In this document: in pieces, positions 7,842 through 17,300 of the stretch
Position numbering within the stretch: position 1 is the stretch's first letter
Layout of the letters: each line of letters opens with the position of its first letter
Origin: an uncultured Acidobacteriia bacterium
GTDB lineage: Bacteria > Acidobacteriota > Terriglobia > Bryobacterales > Bryobacteraceae
Length of the DNA stretch: 64,000 nucleotides
Assembly (NCBI GenBank): GCA_903909435.1
Contig: CAIVVT010000149.1
Location: 62,001 to 126,000 of the forward strand
Direction of reading: 5' to 3'
Made by a program: the position numbers and the translations under genes
Notes under the pieces: generated by a model
What the model was told of the DNA's origin: nothing
The model's input: the letters and a program-made list of their open reading frames with translations, nothing else
The model's database searches: none

Positions 7842-8138
7842 ATGATTAAGTACATTATCTTCCTGTTGCTGTTTTTGATCCTGGTGCCGATGCTGCGCGG
7901 GGTGCTCGGCCTATTGGCAAAACTGCTGATGTCCTGGGCCATGGGATCCAACTCAAACGCAGCGGCACGTCGCGGTCCGGGCGCACCTCCCTCGAGTCCC
8001 GGCACCACGGCGCTCCACAAGGATCCCGTGTGCGGGGTCTACGTCAGCGAGGTGACTGCCGTCAGTTGCCGCGACGGCAATCAGACTGTCTGGTTCTGCT
8101 CCACCGATTGCCTGAACAAGTACCGCAAAGGCGCCTGA
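7842..8138 (+). CDS. Small membrane-anchored protein with YHS/TRASH-like cysteine site (PP0621-like)
   Basis: This 98-residue protein starts with a strongly hydrophobic helix (IIFLLLFLILVPMLRGVLGLL). It then has a Pro/Ser/Gly linker at about 34-58 and a small C-terminal domain, HKDPVCGVYV followed by WFCSTDCLNKYR. The three cysteines resemble the YHS/TRASH metal-binding fold, and the overall layout matches the PP0621 family of short membrane proteins. Metal sensing or delivery is plausible but unproven. No Shine-Dalgarno sequence precedes the ATG; instead the T-run of a terminator abuts it, which raises questions about how it is expressed. The window shows no metal transporter beside it. Confidence 0.78.
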   Translation: MIKYIIFLLLFLILVPMLRGVLGLLAKLLMSWAMGSNSNAAARRGPGAPPSSPGTTALHKDPVCGVYVSEVTAVSCRDGNQTVWFCSTDCLNKYRKGA

Positions 8139-8151
8139 GCCTCATGTGCGG

Positions 8152-9300
8152 CTAGCGCACGCTGTTTTGGGCCGGACTCAGCGCTTCCCTCAGGACAGGG
8201 GCCATACCTTCCGCCATCCTCAGAAATCCAAGGTCGGTCGGGTGGGTGCCGTCCACAGTATCTTCCCCGTCGTGGCCGAGCAGGCTGTCGCCGGATACGT
8301 AGTACAAGGCGGTGTCGCCACCTGCTTTCAGCTTCACGAAGAGCCTCTTCAGCAGGGAGTTGACCGCCACCACCTTGGTCAGCCGTTCTTGCCTATAGGC
8401 GCTGTCGGTATACGTCACGTTTTCCACCAGCACGATGGGAGTACGGGGGCGAGCCGCGCGAATGGCCTTTACGAAGGGTTCCAGCCGCTCCGCTGCTTCC
8501 TCCGCGCTCAGGTTTGGCAGGCTGTCCAAAACATACACCGACGGGTCGAGCCCCGCGAGCAACTGGGCGACTTCTGGTTCGCTCTTGGCGTTGCCCGAGA
8601 ATCCCAGGTTGACGATAGGCCAGTCGAGCATCCTGCCCAGTACCGAGGCGTGCGCCATGCCGGGCCTGGAGGCGCAGCCACCCTGCACGATCGACGTGCC
8701 ATAGAAGACGATCGGCTTGCGCCCGGCGTAGCGGTCCGGCGCAGGGTCGAACGAGGCGCCAACCGGCAAGCCGAGCTCAACCGATTCGACGCCATTGTAG
8801 AGCGGCAAGTACAGCAGGTATTCACGCTTCTCAGGTTTGAGCCCACTCGCCAGCGTAGCCTCGTTGAGGCCCGGCTGCGTCGGTCGGCCCGCGCCCACCC
8901 AGTGCCAGCGATCACCGTCGCGCAGGTACAGATCCAAGCCGCTGACGCCCGTGGCCGGCATGTGGGGCAGCGCGAGGTGGTCTGCGCGCCTCAGTTTCCA
9001 ACGTCCGCGTAGGGTGCTGGCGTCGGTTACGAAGCGGTAGCGCAGCCCCGTGGAATCGTGTGAGAGATCCCACACGTCCGCTCTGACCACGCCTTCCGCC
9101 TTGGCGGGCAGGCGGTCATAATGCTGTTGCGTAGCGGCCCAGCCCTGACCCTCCAACGGCAGCGCGGCCAAGTTGTGCCACACCGTTTCTTCGGTGGTTG
9201 CGCTCTGCGCCGAAGCAAGCAGGGCGCCCTGCGCCAGAAGGGCAAGCAGGGCCAGCCACCGCGCCTTCGAGGTCCGGTGAACGCAGATTGGCAGAATCAT
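8152..9300 (-). CDS. Secreted SGNH/GDSL-type esterase with N-terminal beta domain
   Basis: This 382-residue protein has a signal peptide (WLALLALLAQGALLASAQS). An N-terminal beta-rich domain of about 160 residues follows, then an SGNH hydrolase domain. The nucleophile is Ser203 in FYGTSIVQGG. The block with SGNAKSEPEVA and the C-terminal DGTHPTDLGF provide the remaining catalytic elements (Asp and His). This arrangement matches exported carbohydrate or lipid esterases related to those deacetylating sugars. I start at the ATG at 9300, with GGTGAG just upstream; longer in-frame versions would overlap the upstream gene and mask the signal peptide. It follows the glutaminase-like gene by 71 bases on the same strand and may be co-transcribed. 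Confidence 0.85.
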   Translation of the reverse strand: MILPICVHRTSKARWLALLALLAQGALLASAQSATTEETVWHNLAALPLEGQGWAATQQHYDRLPAKAEGVVRADVWDLSHDSTGLRYRFVTDASTLRGRWKLRRADHLALPHMPATGVSGLDLYLRDGDRWHWVGAGRPTQPGLNEATLASGLKPEKREYLLYLPLYNGVESVELGLPVGASFDPAPDRYAGRKPIVFYGTSIVQGGCASRPGMAHASVLGRMLDWPIVNLGFSGNAKSEPEVAQLLAGLDPSVYVLDSLPNLSAEEAAERLEPFVKAIRAARPRTPIVLVENVTYTDSAYRQERLTKVVAVNSLLKRLFVKLKAGGDTALYYVSGDSLLGHDGEDTVDGTHPTDLGFLRMAEGMAPVLREALSPAQNSVR

Positions 9301-9371
9301 ACTCACCAAATATAGCGGTCCCCGCTGAGGGTTGCGAAGAGGGAATTCGGGCCACTCCGCGCGTGCATGCG

Positions 9372-11456
9372 TTAGCGCCCGAGCGGCTTCCCGGCTCGTG
9401 ACGCCCACTTTTTCCAGACCTCGGTGTCGCGGAGCAGCGGGAGGAACAGCCCGCCGACGACCGAGCGTGCTTGGAAACCGACCTGTTTCCCGTCAGTTGT
9501 CTCGTACCAGTCGGCGAGCGGCACGCGCGTCGGAGTGGCGTTCATCCAGCGGTAGGAGGGCAGCACGATCTTCTGGAAGTCCTCGTCCTTTTCGGTCAGG
9601 CAGGCCGTCCAGACGATCCAATCGAGCTTTGTGTAGGACTTGCGGCTGTCGAGCGGCAACCCGTAAGTGCCCAGTTTTGTGAGGTAGTGGGCCGTCTCCT
9701 TGCGCGCGATCCCGGTATCAAAGATGTTGTAGCCAAGCAGACGATCCCAGACCAGGTTGTACTTCTGGCTCCAGGTTCCAGTGCGCTCAAACGCGAGTTT
9801 GTAGTGATCCCCGTCGGCAGCCATCCGGGGCCACTTCGCGGCCATATCCCGGGACAGGCCCAGGTAGCGTGCGGCCACGTCCGGTTTGCTGCTCAGTTTG
9901 GCCAGTTCCGCGAAACTCCGCAAGCCCAGAATCGCTTTGATCGAGAGGTTTGTGTTGTGTGCGAGATGGCCGGCAAAGTCGTCGGTGGAGAGTTGATTCT
10001 CGGGGTCCATGCCTTTTTCGCGCAGGTACTCGGCCCAACGGGTCAACTGCGGCCAGTAGTGCGCGGCAAACTCGGCGTTGCCTTCGATGTGCGCCAAAGC
10101 GCCCAACAGAATCAGCATGTTGCCGCTCTCCTCGACCGGCATCTGGTCCTCTTCGGTGCGCTCGCCGCCACCATAAACCTGTCCGTTCGCGAGCGGATAC
10201 GTGCCGACGTCGTGCGGTGCAAAGGGCCAGCGCCAGCGGGGCAGGGAGGCGTAGTCGAGGATCGGTCTGAGCATGCCCTTCAGCAGTTCCGGATTCACCA
10301 ACAGGAACAACGGCGCGCTGGGGTAGGTCACGTCAACCGTGGCGATGCAGCCGTTGGAGAAGTTCTCCTTGGAGAAGAACAGCGGCGTGCCGTCCACATC
10401 GGCGACCAATTTGTGGGCGGCGATGGCCTGGCGATAGGCCAGGACGGCCAGCGCGGCATATTCGGGACCGCCGTTTTTTACCAGATCTGCGGTAAATTCA
10501 CGGTCGAAACTCCGTGCGCGCCCGGCGATTTCTCCGTATTCAGCCGTGGCGGCTTCCAGCAGCGAGGCCGCGTCGAGCCCGCGGTGACGCCACCACGGGC
10601 GCAGTTTTCGATTGAGGAACTCAATCGAAAACAAGTCGTCGTAGGCCAGCAGCGCCACGCGATGTTCCGGTGCGGAGCCAACTTCGCCGAGGTCGAACGC
10701 CACGGCCAGAACGGGGATGTTGTATTCCGGGCGTCCCTCCTGGCTGGCAAGGTCGCTGGCAGGAAGTTCGCCCGTGTCGCTGAAGGTACCGCGCCCAGCG
10801 GCCGGCATCATTCGCGTGGAGACGCCCGGTTGCGCGTGCGGGACACCGAGATACAGCGAGCCCCAATCGATGCGCAGGTCATCGCCTGCCCGTCCCAGCA
10901 CCTTTTGGTCCGCTGCGGAGGCGCGCAGTGCCGTGACGCGGTTGAACTCGTAGCGGGCCAGACCGACGCGCTGATCCGGCGTATTCACTGCGATTTGCGC
11001 TGAGGCGTCGAACTCGATTTGCACGGCATGCGAAGTGGAATCGGCGCTGCGCACCTCCCAATCCAGATACGTTAGCGGCCGGGACAAGAGGTCCAGATCG
11101 CTGACGATGGCCGGCGTCAGGAAGGTCAGGCTCAGTTGAACGCCTGAGGCCGCGAATTCGTAGCGCGTCGAAGTTGGCGTCACGGTCAACTTGGTCTGCT
11201 CAATGGCGGGCAGCTTGCGAGGCTCGGCGCCGGCGAAGCGAAAGGTCCTTCCATCCACACGGATCAATCCCGTGAGCGGCTGCGGAGCGCCGGTCCAATG
11301 GTGGGTGACTCCCCCCGTGAGCTTGTCGTCGAAGGACCAGATGCTGAAATACGGGTCGTGGGTCACCAAGGGGACGGCTGGCGGGCGCATCGGTGCCGTT
11401 TGCGCCGGGAGAGCGGCGCAGGAGCAGACGAGAAGGAGAAGGGGATAGGCGCGCAT
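9372..11456 (-). CDS. Secreted glutaminase-A-like protein (DUF4964/DUF5127/DUF4965/DUF1793 type)
   Basis: The product is about 694 residues with a short signal peptide (MRAYPLLLLVCSCAALPAQT). It has the layout of the glutaminase A (GtaA-like) family. The N-terminal beta region has VPLVTHDPYFSIWSF and HHWTGAPQPLTGLIRVDG; the following alpha/alpha-barrel half has GCIATVDVTYPSAPLFLLVNPEL, DVGTYPLANGQVYGG and WAEYLREKGMDPENQL-type segments. Family members have been called glutaminases from fungal work, but many bacterial relatives sit with glycosidases, so the substrate may be a glycan. Start chosen at the ATG at 11456, where the signal sequence begins. An SGNH esterase gene follows 71 bases downstream, consistent with breakdown of an extracellular polymer. 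Confidence 0.82.
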   Translation of the reverse strand: MRAYPLLLLVCSCAALPAQTAPMRPPAVPLVTHDPYFSIWSFDDKLTGGVTHHWTGAPQPLTGLIRVDGRTFRFAGAEPRKLPAIEQTKLTVTPTSTRYEFAASGVQLSLTFLTPAIVSDLDLLSRPLTYLDWEVRSADSTSHAVQIEFDASAQIAVNTPDQRVGLARYEFNRVTALRASAADQKVLGRAGDDLRIDWGSLYLGVPHAQPGVSTRMMPAAGRGTFSDTGELPASDLASQEGRPEYNIPVLAVAFDLGEVGSAPEHRVALLAYDDLFSIEFLNRKLRPWWRHRGLDAASLLEAATAEYGEIAGRARSFDREFTADLVKNGGPEYAALAVLAYRQAIAAHKLVADVDGTPLFFSKENFSNGCIATVDVTYPSAPLFLLVNPELLKGMLRPILDYASLPRWRWPFAPHDVGTYPLANGQVYGGGERTEEDQMPVEESGNMLILLGALAHIEGNAEFAAHYWPQLTRWAEYLREKGMDPENQLSTDDFAGHLAHNTNLSIKAILGLRSFAELAKLSSKPDVAARYLGLSRDMAAKWPRMAADGDHYKLAFERTGTWSQKYNLVWDRLLGYNIFDTGIARKETAHYLTKLGTYGLPLDSRKSYTKLDWIVWTACLTEKDEDFQKIVLPSYRWMNATPTRVPLADWYETTDGKQVGFQARSVVGGLFLPLLRDTEVWKKWASRAGKPLGR

Positions 11457-11520
11457 TTCCGAACCATCATATTCGTCCTGAGGAGAGTTCGCTGGCAGGC
11501 CGAATGTTACATTGGAATTT

Positions 11521-11673
11521 ATGGCAAAGATCAAGCCTGCGGCTCGCAAGAAGTCGGCGTTGAGCCATTTGGGCAAGCCAGGCGTATCGGGCGGTCTGGG
11601 CTGCGTCATCGTCGTGGTGGCCTTCGTGCTCTTGGTCTTTTTGCTGATTTACTATTCGATTGCGCGCGCCTGA
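11521..11673 (+). CDS. Small single-span membrane protein (50 residues), unknown
   Basis: A short frame from ATG at 11521 to TGA at 11671-11673 encodes MAKIKPAARKKSALSHLGKP, then a glycine-rich turn, then a hydrophobic helix of about 20 residues (VIVVVAFVLLVFLLIYYS) and a short tail. Basic residues before the helix predict the N terminus inside. It lies 25 bases before rph on the same strand and 64 bases from the divergent glutaminase-like start. Codon use is like the neighbours. There is no strong ribosome site (TTGGA eight bases upstream at best). I do not recognise a family; the clean topology supports a real gene. Confidence 0.6.
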   Translation: MAKIKPAARKKSALSHLGKPGVSGGLGCVIVVVAFVLLVFLLIYYSIARA

Positions 11674-11698
11674 ACGGCGCAGAGGTCTCTAAACACAA

Positions 11699-12421
11699 AT
11701 GCTTCGGAGCGACGGCAGATCGACGGGCCAGTTGCGCCCAGTCAAGATGACAACGGGGTACCTGCTCACGGCGGAGGGTTCGGTCCTGATCGAGGTCGGA
11801 AACACGCGGGTGCTCTGTGCGGCCAGCATCGAAGATTCGGTGCCCCCGTTCCTGAGGAACTCAGGGCGAGGCTGGGTCACGGCGGAGTACTCCATGCTGC
11901 CGCGCGCCACCGCCGAGCGGAATACGCGCGAAGTTACCAAGGGCAAACCTTCGGGCAGGACGATGGAGATTCAGCGCCTGATCGGGCGCTCGCTGCGCGC
12001 CGTGGTGGATATGGATGTGCTCGGCGAACGGGCCATCATCGTCGATTGCGACGTGCTGCAGGCCGACGGCGGCACACGAACCGCGGCGATCACGGGCGGC
12101 TACGTAGCGCTGGCGCTGGCCGTTAAGAAGATGCTCGACTTCGGGCAACTGAAGCGCAACCCGCTGCGCAATCAGGTGGCGGCGACCAGTGTGGGCATCC
12201 TGCAAAAGGAAGCTCTGCTCGATCTGTGCTACGACGAGGACTCCCAAGCCGAAGTCGATATGAATGTCGTGATGACGGGCGCCGGCGAGTTCGTCGAACT
12301 GCAGGCCACGGGCGAAAAGGCCACGTTTATGGACGATCGTCTCGCGGAGATGATCGCACTGGCGCGCGTGGGCATCACCGAACTGTTGCAGGTGCAACGC
12401 CGCGCTTTGGGCTTGGAGTAG
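11699..12421 (+). CDS. rph: Ribonuclease PH
   Basis: This 240-residue cytoplasmic enzyme is a phosphorolytic 3'-to-5' exoribonuclease that trims tRNA 3' ends. The sequence is full length and typical: an N-terminal [28 protein letters not shown] near residue 58-73, the phosphate-binding [17 protein letters not shown] around residue 83-100, and the catalytic-face [18 protein letters not shown]. The C-terminal [12 protein letters not shown] is also conserved. The ATG at 11699 has GAGG about a dozen bases upstream. rdgB follows after 7 bases, a pairing seen in many bacteria, so the two are almost certainly an operon. Confidence 0.96.
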   Translation: MLRSDGRSTGQLRPVKMTTGYLLTAEGSVLIEVGNTRVLCAASIEDSVPPFLRNSGRGWVTAEYSMLPRATAERNTREVTKGKPSGRTMEIQRLIGRSLRAVVDMDVLGERAIIVDCDVLQADGGTRTAAITGGYVALALAVKKMLDFGQLKRNPLRNQVAATSVGILQKEALLDLCYDEDSQAEVDMNVVMTGAGEFVELQATGEKATFMDDRLAEMIALARVGITELLQVQRRALGLE

Positions 12422-12428
12422 GGGCAAT

Positions 12429-13025
12429 ATGCCGATCGTCCGCTGCGCCACTTCGAATCCTGGCAAACTGCGTGAGTTCCGTATCGCGGCCGGGCATCTG
12501 GGCTTTCGGGAGATTGAGATCCTGCCGCTCGATGACCTTAAGTCCATTGCGCCGCCGGCTGAAGAAGGCGACACGTTCGAAGAGAACGCCATCGAAAAGG
12601 CGCTCTATTACAGTGTCTTCTGCGAAGATCCGCTATTTGCGGACGATTCCGGCCTGGAGGTAGACGCACTCGGCGGTGAGCCGGGAGTGTACTCGGCGCG
12701 CTACGCCGGCCCGTCGGCTACCGACCGGGACAACAACCGGCTGCTGCTCGAAAAGGTGCGGGACAAGACCGACCGGACGGCGCGGTTCGTGTGCGTCATC
12801 GCGTTGGCTCAGCGCGGCAAACTGCTGGGAACGTTCCGCGGTGCCGTGGAAGGCAGGATCATCGACGAGGAGCGCGGACCCTATGGCTTCGGCTACGACC
12901 CGATGTTCTACTATGAGCCGTTCGGCTGCACATTCGGCGAGGCGGCGGCCGATCGCAAAATGACCGTTAGCCATCGTGGGGCTGCTCTATCGGCTATGTT
13001 GAAGTCGATTGCCGGCGCAGCCTAG
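12429..13025 (+). CDS. rdgB: XTP/dITP pyrophosphatase (RdgB/HAM1)
   Basis: The 198-residue product hydrolyses non-canonical purine nucleotides (XTP, dITP) to monophosphates and so keeps them out of DNA and RNA. Diagnostic segments are ATSNPGKLREF at residue 7, FEENAIEKA near 55, FADDSGLEVDALGGEPGVYSA-type block near 70-92 (catalytic Asp in DDSG), and the C-terminal GFGYDPMF with SHRGAAL. Length is normal for the family. It begins 7 bases after rph and is likely translated from the same transcript. About 220 bases without a gene follow. Confidence 0.95.
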   Translation: MPIVRCATSNPGKLREFRIAAGHLGFREIEILPLDDLKSIAPPAEEGDTFEENAIEKALYYSVFCEDPLFADDSGLEVDALGGEPGVYSARYAGPSATDRDNNRLLLEKVRDKTDRTARFVCVIALAQRGKLLGTFRGAVEGRIIDEERGPYGFGYDPMFYYEPFGCTFGEAAADRKMTVSHRGAALSAMLKSIAGAA

Positions 13026-13249
13026 TCGAACCGTCGGATCTGACCACCGCCGGCAGAAGACAAACCCCCGAGAATCAGCGTATTCTCCGGGAATCGATCT
13101 TCCCAAATCAAAAACTTGAGCAAACCGACGGCTGAGATTCAGCGGTTTGCGCTTCCTTGCCTCGGCCACTTAAGCTGACTTTCAGGTCTTGATATTAGTT
13201 TTTGATCCCTGCTACGATGATCTGATTGAATTTGGGAAGAGAAACGAGA

Positions 13250-13672
13250 ATGATACCTAACGTGGGACTGATGCGATGGCTTGACCTCTACTCCACCGGG
13301 ATCGAGACGATAGACCGGCAGCATGAAAACCTGACGGACTTGCTCAATTGTCTGAATGAGGCTTGGCGCACCGGGAAGGGCCACGACGTGCTGTTGTTCC
13401 GGTTGGATCAGTTTCTCGACGCGGTGGGCGCTCACTTCCGAGACGAGGAAACCCTGATGCAGGAAAAGGCGTATCCGGACCTGGACCTGCACAGAGCCGA
13501 GCACGATTTCCTGCTGGTGCAGGTGCTGCAGTTCCGCACCCAGTTTGCCAATACTGAAGTGGAACTCACCGAGTCGATGCTCGATTTCTTCCGCGACTGG
13601 TTGCGCGATCACATCCTGATTTCGGACCGGCGCCTGGGTCGATTCGTACTGGGAATACCGACGCCGCGCTAG
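13250..13672 (+). CDS. Bacteriohemerythrin
   Basis: This 140-residue four-helix protein has the complete di-iron ligand set of hemerythrins: His25, His62, Glu66, His81, His85, His121 and Asp126. It begins with the conserved MRWLDLYSTGIETIDRQH stretch. Such proteins bind O2 reversibly at a non-heme di-iron centre and act in oxygen storage, delivery or sensing. It is a stand-alone domain with no fused signalling module, so a soluble cytoplasmic oxygen carrier is likely. I use the ATG at 13250, preceded by a purine-rich GGAAGAGAAACGAG run, rather than the in-frame TTG at 13226. It appears to be a single-gene unit. Confidence 0.93.
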   Translation: MIPNVGLMRWLDLYSTGIETIDRQHENLTDLLNCLNEAWRTGKGHDVLLFRLDQFLDAVGAHFRDEETLMQEKAYPDLDLHRAEHDFLLVQVLQFRTQFANTEVELTESMLDFFRDWLRDHILISDRRLGRFVLGIPTPR

Positions 13673-13766
13673 CCGACGCGGCCTACCCCAGCCTCCACAG
13701 GCCCTTAATTTGTGGCCAGTGCCGCGCCCCTCCTGACGGTATAGAATCGGGCTTGAGGATCCCACC

Positions 13767-14273
13767 TTGACCATCAGCCATGCATTATTGGGCGAGTTCG
13801 ACCACGAGATGGCCGGCACGCGCAAGACGCTTGAGCGTTTGCCGGAAGGCGAATTCGATTTCAGGCCGCACGAGAAGTCGCCTACCATGGGGTGGATGGC
13901 GGGCCACATCGCCCACATGACCACCTGGGGCACCGCAGTCTGCACAACAGAATTCCTGGATCTGGCCGCCCCGGAGAATCAGGCCCGGCCGCCACAGTCG
14001 ACCACCGCGCAGGAAGCGGTTGAGAGCTTCGACAAGAGCGCTGCCGAGTTTCGCGCTGCCCTCCTGGCGACCAACGACGAACAGATGATGCAACCCTGGA
14101 CTCTCAGAATGGGTGACAGGGTGATCCTCGCCATGTCTCGCGTCGCCGTGCTGCGCGGCATGGTTTTCAATCACATCATTCATCACCGGGCGCAGTTGAC
14201 GGTCTATCTGCGGATGAACGGCGTACCCGTCCCGCCGCTGTACGGGCCTTCGGCGGACGAGAGCAACTCATAG
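13767..14273 (+). CDS. DinB-family four-helix protein
   Basis: This 168-residue protein belongs to the DinB/YfiT superfamily, four-helix bundles with a metal site of three histidines. Visible candidates are the histidine in the helix after GHIAHM (about residue 48) and the pair in FNHIIHHRAQL (about residues 135-140). Some family members are thiol-dependent metalloenzymes such as bacillithiol or mycothiol S-transferases; a bshB1 gene is present elsewhere in this window, which makes a bacillithiol-dependent role conceivable but untested. The start is a TTG at 13767, with GAGG about nine bases upstream and a TATAGAAT stretch at 13739-13746. It lies close to the convergent pyc end. Confidence 0.88.
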   Translation: MTISHALLGEFDHEMAGTRKTLERLPEGEFDFRPHEKSPTMGWMAGHIAHMTTWGTAVCTTEFLDLAAPENQARPPQSTTAQEAVESFDKSAAEFRAALLATNDEQMMQPWTLRMGDRVILAMSRVAVLRGMVFNHIIHHRAQLTVYLRMNGVPVPPLYGPSADESNS

Positions 14274-14307
14274 AACTTATCTCTCGCGGCGACGAACGCG
14301 TCGCAGC

Positions 14308-17300
14308 CTATCCGGCTGCCTCAATGGATAACAGCAGGTCTTTCGGCTCAACGGTCTGCCCGACGTGGGCCAACCGCTCGACAATCCGTCCGCCGATGGG
14401 CGAATAGACCGTGGTCTGCATCTTCATCGCCTCCATAACCAGGAGTTTGTCGCCCGGCTTCACTTCCTGGTTGAGCTCGACGGCGATGCTCGTGATCGCG
14501 CCCGGGATGGGCGCGCCGACTTGGCCAGGCTTGGCCGGGTCGGCTTTGGGATTGGAGCGCGTCTCGACTTTGAGCTTGCGGTCGCGTACATTCACTTCGC
14601 GCGGCTGGCCGTTGAGTTCGAAGAAGACAGTGCGGCTGCCGTCGTGATGCGGGTCCCCGATGGTGAGGAACTTGACCACGAGAGTCTTGCCCGGCTCCAA
14701 TTCCAGTGCGACTTCGTCGCCCTGTTTCAGACCGTAGAAGAAGGCCGGCGATGGCAGCACGGTCAGGTCGCCGTACGCGGCTCGCGCTCTGGCGAATTTC
14801 AGAAAGACGTCGGGGTACATCACGTAGCTGACCAGGTCGTTGTCCGAAGGCTTCTGTCCGGTCTTTTTTTCGACCAGCGCCCGTACCGCGGCGAAATCGA
14901 TAGCCGCCAAACGGGCGCCCGGCCGTCCCCGCTTGGGCTTTCCGCCACGCAGAATGACGCGCGCTATTTGCTTCGGCCAGCCGCCTTCCGGTTCCCCCAG
15001 CGAGCCCTCGAGCATCTCGACCACCGAGTTGGGAATGCTCAGGGCGTGAGTGACCGGCAGCCGTTCAAACTCGTGAACGGTCATGCCGTGTTGAATCAGG
15101 AACAGCGCCATGTCGCCGACTACTTTGCTCGACGGCGTTACCTTGACGATGTCGCCGAAGGCGTGGTTCACGTCTGCGTACATGCGAGCGATTTCGGGCC
15201 ATTTGGAGCCCAAACCCATGTTCTCTGCCTGCTCGCGCAGGTTTGTGTACTGTCCGCCGGGCATCTCGTGGACATAGACGTCGGCCGTGCCGGAACGCGG
15301 GGCCGTGTCGAAAGGAGCGTAGTTCTGCCGGACCGTCTCCCAATAGTCGGAGCATCGGTTCAACGTGTCGAAGTCGAGCCCGGTCGCGCGCGTCCGGTCG
15401 TGCTGCAGCGCGGCGACGATGGAGTTCAAGTTCGGTTGGCTGGTCGAGCCGGACATCGACGAAATCGCTCCATCGACAACGTCTACCCCCGCGTCCGACG
15501 CCTTCAGGATCGAAGCCGCAGCCACGCCGCTGGTGTCGTGCGTGTGGAAGTGGATGGGTAGTCCAACCTCGCTCTTCAGCGCCTTGACCAGACGGTACGC
15601 GGCATAGGGCTTCAGCAGCCCAGCCATGTCCTTGATGGCAAGCACGTGCGCGCCCATGCGCTCCAGTTCCTTCGCCATGCGCACGTAGTACTCGAGCGGG
15701 TATTTGTCGCGCTTGGGATCGTCGATATCGCCGGTGTAACAAATCGCCGCCTCGCAGACCTTCTTGGTACGCCGCACGGAGTCCATGGCGACCTTCATAT
15801 TCGGCAGCCAATTCAATGAGTCGAAGATGCGGAAGATGTCGATGCCACTTGAGGCAGCGGTATCGACGAAACGGCGGACGGCGTTATCGGGATAGGCTGT
15901 GTAGCCGACGGCGTTGGAGGCGCGCAGCAGCATCTGGAAGCAAATGTTCGGGACGAGTTCGCGGAGCTTCTGGAGACGCACCCAGGGATCTTCCAGCAGG
16001 AAGCGCATGGAGACATCGAAGGTCGCGCCGCCCCACATTTCCAGGCTGTACAACCCAGGCATGCGATGCGCTACGAAGCTTGCGATCCGCGTCATATCCC
16101 AGGTCCGCATGCGTGTTGCCATCAGCGACTGGTGGGCATCGCGCAGCGTCGTGTCGGTCAGCAGCAGGCGCTTCTGTTTGAGCGTCCACTGCGCGAAACC
16201 TTCAGGGCCAAATTCGTCGAGCAGTTGGCGCGTGCCGGCAGGCGGAATTGAACTGTCGTGGGGCGGGACTTTGGCTTCGCGGATGCGGTCGGGCGCGGTG
16301 CGGCCCGCCATCTCTGGATTGCCGTTCACCTGGATCTCGCCGAGGTAAGTAAGCAGGCGCGTGGCCCGGTCCTGTTTCGCCTTGAAGCGGAACAACTCGG
16401 GCGTAGTCTCGATGAAGCGGGTGGTCACCTGACCCGCGCGGAAGTCGGAATTCTCGACAACATTCTCAAGGAACGGGATGTTCGTCTTGACGCCGCGAAT
16501 GCGGAACTCGCGCAGGCAGCGGTCCATGCGCTGGCAGGCCTGCTGCATATTGTTACCGCGCGCAGTGACCTTTACCAGCAGCGAATCGTAATAGGGCGTG
16601 ATGACCGCTCCGCCGTAGGCTGACGCTCCATCGAGGCGAATCCCGAAGCCGGCGGGAGAACGATAAGTTTGTATCTTGCCGTAGTCGGGGACGAAGCCGT
16701 TCGAGGGGTCTTCGGTGGTCACACGGCACTGCAGCGCCGCGCCGCGGACCTCGATGTGTTCCTGCTGCGGAACTGCCATCTCGGCGCCGTGCAGGTCGAA
16801 GCCCTGCGCGACCTGAATTTGGGCGCGCACGATGTCAATGCCGGTTACCTCTTCCGTGACCGTGTGCTCGACCTGAACGCGCGGGTTGACCTCGATGAAG
16901 AACCACTCGCCGGCATCGACGTCAACCAGGAATTCCACGGTGCCCGCGCTAACATAGTTGGCCGCTCGTGCCAATTTGACCGCAGCCTCGCACAGCGCCG
17001 TGCGAATCCTCGGGTCGAGTCCGATAGCGGGCGCGACTTCAACCACCTTCTGGTGCCGGCGCTGGACGCTGCAATCGCGCTCCCACAGATGGACCAGGTG
17101 GCCATGCCGATCGGCCAAAACCTGCACTTCCACGTGGCGCGCGCGGGCAACGTAACGCTCCAGGAAAACAGCGCCATTTCCGAAGGCGGCCTGCGCCTCG
17201 GCACTCGCCTCGCGGTAGCGATCGGCGAGTTCGTCTCTCGTTGCGACGATCCGCATGCCGCGCCCGCCCCCGCCGAATGCAGCTTTGAGGATGAGCGGGA

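Noticed and set aside
9471-11003. 510-codon open frame on the plus strand
   Set aside because: It lies antisense to the glutaminase-A-like gene, whose domains are clear.
13050-13105. Stem with GAGAAT/ATTCTC arms after rdgB as a terminator
   Set aside because: Only six paired bases, a mismatch further out, and no T-run after it.
14365-15561. 398-codon open frame on the plus strand
   Set aside because: It is antisense to pyc; residue composition is unlike real proteins in the window.
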